Part shown: positions 23,398-34,901 of the stretch, in pieces
How the letters are laid out: the number at the start of each line of letters is the position of its first letter
Position numbering within the stretch: the first letter of the stretch is position 1
DNA from: Posidonia oceanica
Taxonomy: Eukaryota; Streptophyta; Magnoliopsida; Alismatales; Posidoniaceae
Assembly (NCBI GenBank): GCA_037176725.1
Contig: JAZBRS010000039.1
Coordinates: 29,052,001 to 29,116,000 of the forward strand
Length of the DNA: 64,000 nt
Reading direction: 5' to 3'
Made by a program: the position numbers and the translations under genes
Notes under the pieces: generated by a model
Databases searched by the model: none
What the model was told of the DNA's origin: nothing
What the model saw: only the letters and a program-made list of their open reading frames with translations

Positions 23398-25727
23398 GGA
23401 CAATTCCAGAGGCCGAGACGGCCACCCGTTGAGAAGCGGAAGTTCACCCCACTGGTAGAACCGCTCACCGCCGTCCTCCCGAAGGTTGCGTCGCTCCTGA
23501 AGTTTCCGGAGGTTCGCCCGCCACCAAACCCACTACCGCATTGGTTTAAGGCGAACCTTTTCTGCGATTTTCATCGAAGCGTCGGACATTCGACTGATAA
23601 TTGCTTCACTCTCCGGAACGCTATCCAGGATTTGATCGAATCGGGAACGATTGTGATCGACACACACGAGGTGTCCACTTCTACACCATCTCATGCACCT
23701 GCATCAGCATCTACCCCAGCTAATATTGTTCGCCAGCCCCTGCCGGAGCACTCCTATTCAGGAGGCGCAGGGACCTCAGGAATCCACTCCTTATTTCCTT
23801 CTGGATCTCCCACATCTGTGGTAGATCCTTCCGAGCTTATCCATGATATTTCTACTCCCTTTCCAGTCTCTCTTTATCTTGCAGCTGTCGCCGGTTCCGA
23901 GTCAGGCGTTCATATGATCCGACCGTGCACCAGGCCGGAGCGTTCTCCTGCACCAACCACCATGCTTTCCCGGGCCCAAGCCCCAGTACACCTGCTAGGT
24001 AACCCGCAGCCAGTATCCCCAATACATCTCCTAGCCAGACCCCAGCCAGGGTCTCCTGTGCACCTGTTAGCAAGACCTCAATCCCCACCCCGTTTGCCTT
24101 CCCAGCAATCCTCTCATCCATGCCTTCCTCAACCAATAGGCACCCCTGTAGCCCCTCTCGTGCTCGCTGCACGTGCTCTCGTGGTTATTAACCTAACCCA
24201 GGATACCCATCGCGTACCTTACAGCTACACCATAGAAATGTGTGCGGAAGTGACGCGATCGGGAAGGGTCTACAAACCCCCAGCACCAGTGGCTAGACCT
24301 AGTCATCCAGAATCTGCAACACCTCTTCCCTTAGTCCAACCTACAACCCTACCACCTCCAGGCCCACCGCTTGAATCCACCATAGCTGAACCTGCCCCCA
24401 AGGCCACACTCCCTGCCACCAAGAAGGGCCAGCCCAAGGCCGACATCACTTCCCAGCTCAAAAAGGTTAAAGCCGACATCTCCATTTGGGGCCTGATACA
24501 CACTTCTGCCGAACACCGCGAGGCTTTCCTTCGCGTGTTCCAAGCCGCTCGCGTGTCCCAAGCCATAGAACCTGCCACCTTGGAAAGCATGGTCGGAATG
24601 ATCGCAGAACCCCAGTCATCACTTTCACGAGTGATGAGTTGCCTCCGGCAGGGATTAATCACAACCAACCCTTGTTCGTCACGGTACAATTCAAGAACTT
24701 TCGCATTCCCCTTGCGCTGGTCGATAATGGGTCAGGCCTTAACGTCTGTCCCTTGCGAACAGCAACTAAGCTCGGATTCAAGGCCGAGGACATTACTCCG
24801 ACTGTAAAGGGAATGACAGCTTTTGATAATACCCACCATGACGCTCTAGGGATTCTGATTATTCCTCTTATCATTGGTCCGGTCACATTCGATGTGGAAT
24901 TCTACATCGTCGACTTGGAGCCTAATTTCAACTTTCTGCTTGGGCACCCTTGGCTCCACAAGCATCAGGTTATTCCCTCGACCCTCCATCGCATGATCAA
25001 GTTCCGCCGAGGTGACGATGTCATCGTTGTCATGGCAGAGAATTTTGAGAAGGAGCGGATCGAGGCGATTTCCGCTGTCTCTTCGCGGACTGTCCCCTTT
25101 GACCCTGAACTCTCGAATGCTTTATACCGCGTTAATCGGTGCGAGCCGGTTAACGTTTTACCAGATCTTGAACGTGTCAACTCCTTGGCCGTTCACAACA
25201 ACCCTTTTCAGATGGTCGAGAACGTCTGTCACAGGTGGGGCTACGTCAAGGGGACGCCGCTCGGGCGATACGGCCAGGGAATCGCTGAACCCATTGTGGC
25301 AGAAGAACGAAGAGACAACGAGGGTCTAGGATACGACCCTCACGCTGATGAAGGCAAACACCCGCAAGCAAAGAATCAACGAATGATCATACCCCGGAAC
25401 CTCGCTAACTTCACAAGTGCGGGTATCCTGGGTTCAAGCGCCGTTCAAGCCGTAGTGCCGTCGGAGCCATGCCGAAGCTCTCCGTCATCGGAAGAGGACT
25501 GGGTCTGCGTTGAGGACTACTACTCGGATGAGGAACAGTCTAGCACGGCAGGGGCAGCTCAGACCTGCAGCGAAAGCCAGCCCAACTCAGCAGCACCTTG
25601 GTCGGTTTGTCTGGCCCTTCCTTCCACAGATCATAAAGCAGCAGATTTGGCAGAACCTTTGGCAGATTTGACAATCTCTGATCTTCCTGCAGTCTTGTCA
25701 GCATCACCAGTACCAACTCAAGTGTAG
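23398..25727 (+). pseudogene. Element 1: gag zinc knuckle, protease and G-patch-like segment
   Basis: In the gag frame, CDFHRSVGHSTDNC (23563-23604) is a C-x2-H-x4-H-x4-C nucleocapsid motif. A Pro/Ser/Ala-rich linker follows, then the helical lead-in KADISIWGLIHTSAEHREA. A frameshift near 24613 moves coding to another frame with the protease: active site LVDNGSGLNVCPLRTA near 24717 (D-N-G instead of D-T/S-G, as often in Tat), flap region GILIIPLIIGPVTFDVEF, and LLGHPWLHKHQVIPST. A G-patch-like piece (WGYVKGTPLGRYGQGI) lies near 25220. The protein would cleave the polyprotein. Confidence 0.87.
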
Positions 25728-28460
25728 TCAGTCAGTCCGCCTGCAACTGCTGTCGCATCGGTACAACTGTCACCCTCTCAGGAGGGTCAATCACTGAGTC
25801 CAGTCAGCAACGTGACTCAGCCCTTTTCAGTAACCACATCTCAAGCAATGCAGCCAGCTCAGTCAGTCACGCATTCTCCTGCCGCAGAATAGCAACTCTC
25901 ATGGCAGGACCCTATGGCGTCAGAGGCCACACTCTCACCATCATCACCAGTCACAGAGGACCAGCCGAGCATCACAGTCTCCCGGCCTTGGAGCCTTCAG
26001 AAGAGCACCTCTACCTACCCTCTGTCTGCGACAGTAACCCTGGCAGCGTACCCATCTGTGACCCCGCTGACCAGCCTGTCTGGATCTCCCATGCCGAGGC
26101 TATCGCTGTCAGGCACGCCCGTGAGTCAGACCACGCAAATACCAGGAACAGCAATCCATCTTGCAGCCGAGCCAGTGCCACAGGCCCCCGGCGCCTACTA
26201 CGTCGACTCACCCTCAGATGAGGAAGAACGAGGGGCGATAGAAGCCCAGGTCGATTCATGGATGTCTGATTTGGAGCTACTTTACCAAGAACAGCTCGAA
26301 TCCATAGCAGAAGACCTAGCACAGCACCAAGCCACAGAAAGGAAAGGAAAAGCCGTGGTTACGGATCCTCCTCTGCGAGAGGACCACACCTCCATCATGG
26401 CCCTGGAAGAAAACTCAGTAATGCCAGACTCCCCCAGACCAGACGAGCTCATTACCCTTCAACTAGAAGGAGGGTCTAGGTGGCTTGTGCAGCACATGCC
26501 TCACTTGGGCAAGATAGCAAGTGGCAGTATCCAGATCAGCCGCCAGTCCGACATGCCCTCCACAAGCACATTAGCAGACTCAGAGGAGGAAGCACCAACA
26601 GATCACGCAACAGCAGTAACAGAGCAGAAAGCAGAATCAGTAACAGAGTTGTCAGAAGTCTCAGTAGCAAAGCCATCAGCAGTATCAGTTGCGGAATCGG
26701 CAAGGCCTTCAGTAGTATCAGCAGAGCATGCAGCAGTATCATCAGCAGCAGAACAGACGGGGGAAGTCACCAGGACAGAGGTCGCACACCGGGGAAACAG
26801 AAACACTTGTGTAGGCGTGACCATCCTGAGGCGTCACCAGGGCCAAGAAGCAGAACATCTACACTCCTTCGATGTAACACACCCCACATTCGAAAAGGAG
26901 ATCCTCTCGGAACTTGTTACATACGGAGAAGAAGACAACATAGGCGAGGATGAGAATGATGACCCATCACCTGAGTTCCGACCCTATGACGATGATCCAG
27001 AAGGTCCCAACCTGCATGTTGAGGAAGAAACAGAGGTTGTTAACCTAGGCACAGCCGAAGAAACCAAAGAAGTTCGCGTCAGTACCCTACTGTCGCCCCA
27101 GGCCAGGATAGAGTTCATTGCATTCCTGAAAGAGTATGCAGACGTCTTCGCCTGGACTTATGAAGACATGGTTGGCCTTGATGTCGAAATAGTGGTCCAT
27201 AACTTGCCCTTGAAGCCAGACGCCAAGCCAGTAAAGCAGAAACTGAGAAGATGGCGACCACAGTGGCTGCTCATGATCAAGGAAGAAATAATGAAGCAGC
27301 TCGATGTCAATTTTCTGAAGGTTGTCCTTTACCCTGAGTGGCTTGCGAACATCGTGCCAGTGCCCAAGAAGGATGGCCGGATCCGGATATGTATCGACTA
27401 CAGGGACCTGAACAAGGCGAGTCCCAAGGATGATTTCCCATTGCCTCACATTGACATCCTAGTCGACAACACTGCGGTCCACAAGATGCTATCCTTTATG
27501 GACGGCTTCTCCGGCTATAATCAGATCAAGATGGCAGAAGAAGACATGGAAAAGACCTCATTCATCACCCCCTAGGGCGTCTTCTGTTATCAAGTTATGC
27601 CGTTTGGATTGAAGAATGCTGGCGCAACTTATCAGAGGGCCATGACTACACTTTTTCACGGCCTCATGCACCAAGAAGTAGAGGTCTATGTAGATGACAT
27701 GATTGCAAAGACCAAAGAGCCTGAGGATCAGCTTGCTTGCCTGAAGAAGCTCTTTGACCGACTGAGGAAATACAGACTGAGGCTTAACCCCAGTAAGTGC
27801 GTGTTTGGGGTTTCATTTGGCAAACTTCTGGGCTATATTGTTAGCCAAAGGGGGATTGAAGTGGACCCGATGAAAGCAAAAGCCATCGTGGACATGCCAC
27901 CCCCTAGAACCGAGAAGGAGGTTCGAGGCCTACTTGGGTGTTTACAGTATATCGGTCGCTTCATTGCACAGCTTACGCCCATCTGCGAGCCCATTTTCAA
28001 ACTCCTGAAGAAGAACGCACAAGTCAACTGGAACGAGGAGTGCCAGGCCGCATTTGATAAAATCAAGCAACTGCTGGTCAAACCTCCTATCCTGGTCCCT
28101 CCCACGCCAGGAAGACCTTTGCTCCTCTACCTTTCTACCACGCAGCATTCCATGGGCGCCGTCTTGGGCCAACACGACGAATCTGGTAGGAAGGAGCGCG
28201 CCATCTACTACCTGAGCAAGAAGTTCAATGAATGCGAGGCCAGGTACAGCACAATGGAGAAGACCTGTCTGTCCCTTGTCTGGGCCGCACAGAAACTGAG
28301 ACATTATATGATGGTGTACCCAGTTCAGCTCTTGTGCCGGCATGATCCTATCAAGTTTCTCTTCCAAAAGCCGGCTTTGGTGGGCAGATGTGTCAAGTGG
28401 CAGGTGTTGTTATCTCAGTACGACATCACCTTCGTCACACAGAGGTCTATGAAGGGCTAG
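25728..28460 (+). pseudogene. Element 1: reverse transcriptase and first RNase H
   Basis: A variable Ser/Ala/Val-rich linker (to about 26790) leads to the RT. Motifs in order: IVPVPKKDGRIRICIDYRDLNKAS cut short as VPKKDGRIRICIDYRDLNK, then FMDGFSGYNQIKM, MPFGLKNAGATYQRAM, the catalytic VYVDDMIAK (YVDD at 27687-27698), and LLGCLQYIGRFI. The Ty3-type RNase H follows with LYLSTTQHSMGAVLGQ, AIYYLSKKF and YSTMEKTCLSLVWA. One frame is kept throughout but is broken by TAG at 27573-27575 and at 28458-28460, where TGG and CAG are expected from the motif context. Confidence 0.92.
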
Positions 28461-28860
28461 GCTATGGCAGATCACCTTGCAGATTTTCCTTTGCCTGAAT
28501 ACCAGCCACTCCAGATGCAGTTCCCTGACGAAGACATTCTCTTTGCAATGGAGGACTCAGAGGAGAAAGACCCTGAGGAGCAAGAGCAATGGCAGCTGTA
28601 CTTTGACGGCGCTGACCACGCCCCAGGGGTAGATGATTCCTTTTGCGAGGAAGTTGACTTTCCCGTGCACAAACAATGAGGCAGAATATGAAGCGTGCAT
28701 CCTGGGTTTGAAAGTCACCCTCGAGCATAAGGCGTAGAAGTTGCATGTGCATGGCAATGCCATGCTGGTGATCTCTCAAGTGAATGGCGACTGGAAGACA
28801 AAGGACCCAAAACTTGTGCCATATCACGAGTGCCTGCTGAGGCTAATAGAAGAGTTCAGG
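28461..28860 (+). pseudogene. Element 1: second (archaeal-type) RNase H, shortened
   Basis: QWQLYFDGA (near 28590) and, in the next frame, CTNNEAEYEACILGLKV (from about 28665) are hallmarks of the extra RNase H that marks the Tat lineage. The piece between FDGA and the DFPCTNNEAEYEA block is much shorter than usual and out of frame, so a deletion plus a one-base shift is likely. A TAG at 28736 also interrupts it before KLHVHGNAMLVISQVNGDW. The enzyme would help remove RNA from the RNA-DNA hybrid; this copy is dead. Confidence 0.85.
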
Positions 28861-30278
28861 AGCATCAATTTCACATACATGAACAGAGCAAAGAATGCGT
28901 ATGCAGACGCACTAGCAACCCTGGCATCCTGGCTCAGTATACCAGAAGATAGCACGGTAGATGTGTCAGTCACCTGTATAGAGGAGCCTACGCATTGCAT
29001 GAACGTAGAGGAAGCAGATGCGGCAGAAGAGCGGCCATGGTATCACGACATTAAAGCATTCCTGGAATCCGACAGCCTTCTGCCTGGCACCATTGCAGAA
29101 GATAAGAGAACTTTGGCGTGTCTGGCGTCAAAATACGTATTAGGGGCTGGGCAGCTATACAGAAGGTCGTACAATCAGATGCTATTACGTTGCCTGGATA
29201 AGCCGGAGGCTGATACGCTAATGCTTCAAGTGCATGCAGGGACCTGTGGCCCGCACATGAATGGCGTCCTTTTAGCCAAGAAGATCATGCTCCAAGGATA
29301 TTTCTGGCAAACCATGGAAGCGGACTGCTACCGGTTCGTGCGTAAATGCCACAACTGTCAGTCCATGGTAATTTTATCAAGGCTCCCCCTCATCAGCTGC
29401 ATAACATGTCCTCGCCATGGCCTTTCTCCACCTGGGGGATTGACGTCATTGGCGTAATACACCCCGCTGCTTCAAACAGCCATCGCTTCATCATGGTAGC
29501 AATCGACTACTTCACTAAGTGGGTGGAAGCAGCCTCTTATAGAACAGTCACCGCAGTGGCAACAGAAAAGTTTATCAGGAACAATATTGTTGCCCGATAC
29601 GGGGTCCCTTACTCCATCATCTCTGATAATGGCACGAACTTCATTGCCAAAAGAACTGAGGACTTCCTGCAGAGTCTCAAGATCAAGCACCACAGGTCCT
29701 CGCCTTATCGGCCACAGATGAATGGAGCGGTGGAGTCTGCTAACAAAAACATTATCAAAATCATGAAGAAGATGGCAGAAACCCACAAGGATTGGCATGA
29801 TAAGCTCCCGTACGCGCTCTGAGCGTACAGGACATCAATCTAGACCTCAACAGGAGTCACCCCGTACTCTCTGGTATACGGTATGGAAGCAGTATTACCC
29901 GTTGTAGTAGAGATCCCCTCACTACGGATCCTACGAGAAGCTGAGCTGGAGGAGGCAGAATGGGTCGAAGACCACTGCGTCCAACTGAATCTGATTGATG
30001 AGCATAGACTACAAGCTATGCATAATGCTCACTGTTACCAGAAGCGAATGGCTAGAGTGTTCTTGAAGAAAGTCCGGCCTAGAAGCTTCCAGCCAGGGGA
30101 TCTCGTTCTGCGTGCCATTCATTTACCCAACGGTCGAGGTAAATTCCGACCTAACTGGTGTGGCCCCTTCGTGGTTAAACAGATCTTCTCAGGCGGTGCG
30201 GTAACTCTGGAGGACATGGACCAGGTCGAGCAGTCTGAGCCGGTCAACTTGTGCTACCTCAAGAAGTACTATCAGTAG
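28861..30278 (+). pseudogene. Element 1: integrase
   Basis: An N-terminal zinc-binding region contains HAGTCGPHMNGVLLAKKI and CHNCQ (near 29350). A frameshift follows at about 29365. The catalytic core continues with STWGIDVIGVI (first Asp), ISDNGTNFIAK (second Asp) and NGAVESANKNIIKIMKKMAE (Glu), the D,D(35)E triad. After a TGA at 29821 and a TAG the C-terminal part resumes with YSLVYGMEAVLPV and ends SEPVNLCYLKKYYQ at 30278. No chromodomain is visible, as expected for Tat. The integrase would insert the DNA copy in the nucleus. Confidence 0.9.
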
Positions 30279-31508
30279 CTGAGAGTAACCATTGTGGATC
30301 CTTCCTCCCACCTTTTTGTACTCCCACCACTCGCATACTTTTATACCTCTTTTCGCCTTATCTCCCCCATACATCAGTTCATCTCTCCTGCATTTTCTGT
30401 CATTACGGCACTCCCGTGCATTCCGTCTTTCATCCCTTTTACAAGCCTCATCAAATCATGCATTGCATATTGCCCGGTGATGAAAACCAGAGGTGCTTGC
30501 CTGCTGCGGAAGGAGTCTCCCGACCTCACCTGACACTACTTAGACATCTTAGCTAGTGAGGGAGCCACTACTCAGTGAGAGTGGGCGAAATGCCCAAACA
30601 CGTAAGGACTTACACTCCTAGAAGAATGCTAGGCATTAGCCAGAAAGCAATACGTGTCTAAGCCTAGATGCGCAAGAAAAGAAAGAAAGAGAGAGCCAAA
30701 GTCGGTACCCGAAAGGCCCTAACACTCATTTCCTCTAGGGAAGGGATAGCGGAGACCTGCAAGCCTAAAGAAAAAAGAAAAGAAAAAAAAAGGGGGAAAA
30801 AGAATGAAAAAAAAAAAACAAACAAAAACAAAACAAGAAAAAATACAACAAAAAAAAAAGAGTGATGGAAAAGGAAAAAGAGAGGAACAAAAGCCCACTC
30901 CAAAAACGAAGGCAAGCAGGGTAATCCCGCACCTCTCACCTACCCCAGAATAGAGTCAAAGTTCGGGCCAGGACCTCCTTGTTTCCAAAATGGGAATGAG
31001 GAGAGCCCTGCACACCAACATAAAAAGGGAAGGAAAAGGTAGGAGTGAGTGTAAGTCCTTGAGAGTTTGGCATGAAGCCCGTCCTCTCTACACCACCACC
31101 AAATATCACCAACACCCTTTCCTAGAGTGCCACCAACAAGTTAGAAGTCTGAGTAGAGTCTAGTGAGTCAGGGACCGCTCCCTTCCTATACAGCAGGCAC
31201 CAAAGCACTCCCGATGCTGAGGGCAAACTACACCAATCACGCATGCATCTGCATTTCCAGTCATCTCCCCTCCCTCTAATCATTCTACTTTGCAAAGCTT
31301 ACTCCAGCGCTGAGACAGTACTCCTACTTAGCACGCGTTGGCATCATCAGGTTGCGACGACCCAGGACTCCTACCAACCCCGCCGTGCCAACAGAATCCC
31401 TTTTGCTTATATGTGTTTAACTGCCATGATCTGCATAATTACTGCTGGATGTGTTGAACTGTTTTACCAGCTTCAGAATCTGCTTTCCCTCAGTAGTTTT
31501 CTGCTTGT
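30279..31508 (+). other. Element 1: noncoding spacer between pol and ORF3
   Basis: About 1.2 kb without a supported gene. It contains a purine-rich low-complexity tract at 30668-30890 (A/G runs) that yields apparent frames on both strands; these are composition artefacts. No hairpin array is seen here. Confidence 0.7.
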
Positions 31509-32795
31509 ATGAGATCTGATAATTCACAGTCTTCGCAACAGGTATCTGAAGATTTTGTGACAGCCGTCTGCCTACATTCTCTAATCCACGCAATGGGTTT
31601 CCCCACTCTGGTGACCCCGACACACTGTTCTAAGATCCTGCGAGAGTGGATCGGCAAGCTTACCCAAGATGACTGCAAGAAGCTGCGCCTGTGGGGCATT
31701 CCAACCAAATTGCTGAAGGCTGCTGATGTAGAAGTAAGCCGCCATCTTCTATGCGCTGCCGCGAGGTTCTGGAAACCGGCACACCATGTCTTCTGTTTTG
31801 GCAGAACTGAATTAACACCTTCACTGGAGGAAGTGCGCCGGATCTGTGGCTTTTCCAAGATCCTGGGACCACCCATCTTCATGAGGCGTGACAGATACAT
31901 TGCGGTCCTGAAACAGTTGACTGGGCTCTCTACTCGAAGTTGCCAGCAAAGACTGATTTGCACCAGCGGGCCCACGCTCCTACTTCGCCTAGCATATTTC
32001 GATGATACTGTGGAAAAGCGCACTGAACTCAGAGACGAGCTGTGGCTTCGAGGATTTGTTACCTGTTTCCTAGGCGAGCTAGTCTTTACCCATGGAAAGG
32101 CAACGGTGGCCGTCGAGATCGCTGAAATAGCACTCGCTGTGGTGACTCACCAGATAGACCTGGCACCGGTTGTTCTGGCAGAGACATACCGCGGACTAGA
32201 CCGCATTTCGCATCGCTGCCGCCACTTTCATGGTTGCGGAGCACTTATTCAGGTCTGGCTAGCCGCACACACCGAGATAGACCTTCTGCGCCCCCAAGTA
32301 CATGCTTTTGAGGCCTACTGCAACAGCGGCCATGCCAAGACAGTTAAGAGCGTCAAGGAAGAATACGAGAGGCTATCAGGACTGACAGATGACACAGTAA
32401 CCTGGCGCATCATCCCTTCTATGGCCGAACCATTCACTGTCTTCTTCAGCACACGCGACATGCGGCTGATTGTGCTGCTAGGATTCACCGCGGGTGTGGA
32501 ATACCACCCTATCAGGGTCATGTGCCAGTTCGGTTTCTAGCAGCACGCCTTTATCGACAGCACAGCACCTAGGCTCCTTCAAGCATATCCCCTCAGTACA
32601 ACTGCCTCGACGAAGGAACTGGCCAATCTGATGCAGCATGGCGTACGATCAATAGACATCGCGGCTACAAAAGGCGTGGGGTGTACTCCTGAGTACATCA
32701 CCGAGGTGCAGGACCTCTGGCCCATCGATGAGATCCCGCCAAGCGGTCCCTTATTCCCTGACTCTGGAAAATCAAAGAAGGCCCGAACCAGCTAG
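31509..32795 (+). pseudogene. Element 1: ORF3, plant-mobile-domain-like (DUF7745-type) protein
   Basis: In one frame from ATG 31509, with a TAG at 32538-32540 (a CAG codon in copy E), continuing to TAG at 32793-32795, 428 codons in all. Recognisable blocks: LCAAARFWKPAHHVFCFG with RTELTPSLEEVRRICGF, GELVFTHGKATVAVEIAEIA, and VEYHPIRVMCQFGF. They resemble the DUF7745/plant-mobile-domain-like proteins common in plant genomes. It lies in sense orientation between integrase and 3' LTR, where Tat elements often carry extra ORFs. Its biochemical role is unknown. Copy E has a homologue at 47247-47972. Confidence 0.78.
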
Positions 32796-33175
32796 AGCCA
32801 TTATGCAGTTGTAACTCAGTTTCTTTTCAAGTTGTGTTGTATTTTCTGGCCTGCCACAGGCATGTAACCAAGAGTTCTATCAATGCAAAAGTGTTTTGTG
32901 CTGGCTGCTCGCATTTCAAAGCTGATTAATGCATTCCATACTCCTCACCACTCATATCCGGAGGCCCTTGGCCCGACTTGTTGCTCACATGACGCAGGAA
33001 AGTCCTCAGCAAACGACCCAGACCCTAGGACCTCTGCGGACCCGTGCCGTCAAATCCTGCCACCAGACATCCCCAGCTGAGTCTCCGTCAGGTTGGTACC
33101 CACTAACTACTTGTTTGACAAACGCGTCAGTTTTGCCCATCCATCGCTTTTCGATGCCAGGGACGCTTCGGCTGA
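32796..33175 (+). other. Element 1: spacer after ORF3, no gene
   Basis: About 380 bp following ORF3, including a segment (about 33090-33175, GGTTGGTACCC and CCAGGGACGCTTCG) that is conserved in inverted position in copy E near 46820-46910. No reading frame of interest. Confidence 0.6.
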
Positions 33176-33202
33176 CCCCTGGTATTATCCTGATACCAGG
33201 GG
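33176..33202 (+). other. Perfect 10-bp stem-loop downstream of ORF3
   Basis: CCCCTGGTAT (33176-33185), a 7-nt loop, then ATACCAGGGG (33193-33202). Copy E has the same stem at 46787-46814 with one change in an arm that is kept as a G-T pair on one strand. It could be an RNA structure in the 3' region; function unknown. Confidence 0.8.
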
Positions 33203-33239
33203 CATCTTTTCAGATGCCCTGCGGTATCTCATCCGTATC

Positions 33240-33725
33240 ATCCCTTTCCTCTTTGCCGGCCGATGAGTCCGATATCTCATCATCTTATTTCCTCTTTGCC
33301 GGCCGATAAGTCCGATATCTTATCATTTCTTTCCTTTTGCCGGTCGATAAGTCCGATATCTTATCATTCCTTTATTTCCTCTTTGCCGGCCGATAAGTCC
33401 GATATCTTATCATTTCTTTCCTTTTGCCGGCCGATAAGTCCGACATCTTATCATTTCTTTCCTTTTGCCGGCCGATAAGTCCGATATCTTATCACTCCTT
33501 TATTTCCTCTTTGCCGGCCGATAAGTCCGATATCTTATCATTTCTTTCCTTTTGCCGGCCAATAAGTCCGATATCTTATCATTTCTTTCCTTTTGCCGGC
33601 CGATAAGTCCGATATCTTATCATTTCTTTATTCCCTCTTTGCCGGCCGATAAGTTCGATATCTTATCATTCTATTCTTTTATTCATTTGCCGGCCGATAA
33701 GTCCGATATCTTATCAATCAATCAA
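33240..33725 (+). repeat. Element 1: first 3' array, about 41-53-bp units with GATAAG/CTTATC stem
   Basis: About eleven units with CCGGCCGATAAGTCCGATAT followed by CTTATCATT and a T/C-rich spacer. Each unit contains the inverted repeat GATAAG...CTTATC, and the first copy has GATGAG...CTCATC, a paired change. Open frames across it are repeat artefacts. Confidence 0.92.
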
Positions 33726-33731
33726 TCAATC

Positions 33732-34345
33732 ACTGCTCTTTCCGGTTGATAGGACCGTAAACTATCATTCTCTTGGCTGATGATCCAAAACTCATCCTGG
33801 GCTGATAACCAAAACTATCACTCGCAATTGCATTATACGGCTGATATCCAGTAACTATCACTCGCAAACACCCTTTCCGGTTGATAGGACCGTAAACTAT
33901 CATTCTCTGGCTGATGATCCAAAACTCATCCTGGGCTGATATCCAAAACTATCACGGGTTTGCGTTATACGGCTGATATCCAGTAACTATCCCTCGCAAA
34001 CACCCTTTCCGGTTGATAGGACCGTAAACTATCATTCTCTGGCTGATGATCCAAAACTCATCCTAGGCTGATATCCAAAACTATCATGGGTTTGCGTTAT
34101 ACGGCTGATATCCAGTAACTATCCCTCATAATTGCACCTTCCGGTTGATAGGACCGTAAACTATCATTCTCTGGCTGATGATCCAAAACTCATCCTGGGC
34201 TGATATCCAAAACTATCACTTGCAACCATGTTATACGGCTGATATCCAGTAACTATCACTCACAACTGCACCTTCCGGTTGATAGGACCGTAAACTATCG
34301 CTTCCGGTTGATAGGACCGTAAACTATCGCTCTCGGCTGATGATC
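33732..34345 (+). repeat. Element 1: second 3' array, about 136-bp units of four stem-loops
   Basis: Four to five higher-order units. Each contains GTTGATAG...CTATCATT, GCTGATGAT...ACTCATCC, GCTGATATCC...TATCAC and GCTGATATCCAG...CTATCACT subunits of about 25-35 bp. The stems differ between subunits (GATAG/CTATC, GATGA/TCATC) but the pairing is kept. It lies between ORF3 and the 3' LTR, the hypervariable 3' region of Tat elements. Confidence 0.88.
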
Positions 34346-34888
34346 CGAAACTCATCCCCCCGGCTGATAAGTCCGATAACTTATCACCTCCTTCGCGCGA
34401 CTTCGTTCCAAAAGACGGAGCCTCGCATCCCTCCGTGTCAGGAGAGGGTCCCCCTCTCCCGTCGCATCTTTGTAGCTTTGGCTACTCCTTCTCTGCGCGG
34501 CCCCGGCCGCCTTGCTTGCTTGCTCCCTTGGGCAAGAGCTAGCAGCCTTTTGTTTCCTTCTTGCTGCACAGGTTTGGACTTCCCACCAAGTTCCGCGGCA
34601 CGCCGCAGCTTCCCCTCCAGCACCCTACTGCACCAGCTCTTCGGTCGCGTCATCTGCGTTCGGTATTAACTCCGACACTAACTTTTGCATTGCATCCGCA
34701 TTTGCATGCATCGCATACATTGCATTTCATCCATCTGCACCTGCACTTTGCATTGCGGCAGCGATCTACGACGTTCGGTGCATCCGCCGAATAAGTGGCT
34801 TACGCCGATAGCAACCCTCTCCTCCCGCCGGTCAGATGGGGTGTCTCGTCAACCCTGAGTAGCGGCCTCGCTTCGCTTGACCTCGCTC
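34346..34888 (+). other. Element 1: spacer between 3' arrays and polypurine tract
   Basis: About 540 bp. A final GATAAG...CTTATC unit lies near 34364-34386, followed by unremarkable sequence with TTGCATT words and a 65-bp block just before the polypurine tract that is conserved in copy E (45236-45300, inverted). No gene supported. Confidence 0.65.
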
Positions 34889-34901
34889 AGGGAGGGGCAT
34901 C
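34889..34901 (+). promoter_or_regulatory. Polypurine tract of element 1
   Basis: AGGGAGGGGCATC directly before the TGTTG start of the 3' LTR. It primes plus-strand DNA synthesis. The same tract is found inverted at 45219-45231 (E) and as GGAGGGGCAATC at 55474-55485 (B). Confidence 0.93.

Noticed and set aside
22104..23403. Minus-strand frames across gag
   Set aside because: Antisense shadows of the gag coding sequence.
30664..30939. Lys-rich and Phe-rich frames on opposite strands
   Set aside because: Purine-run low-complexity sequence.
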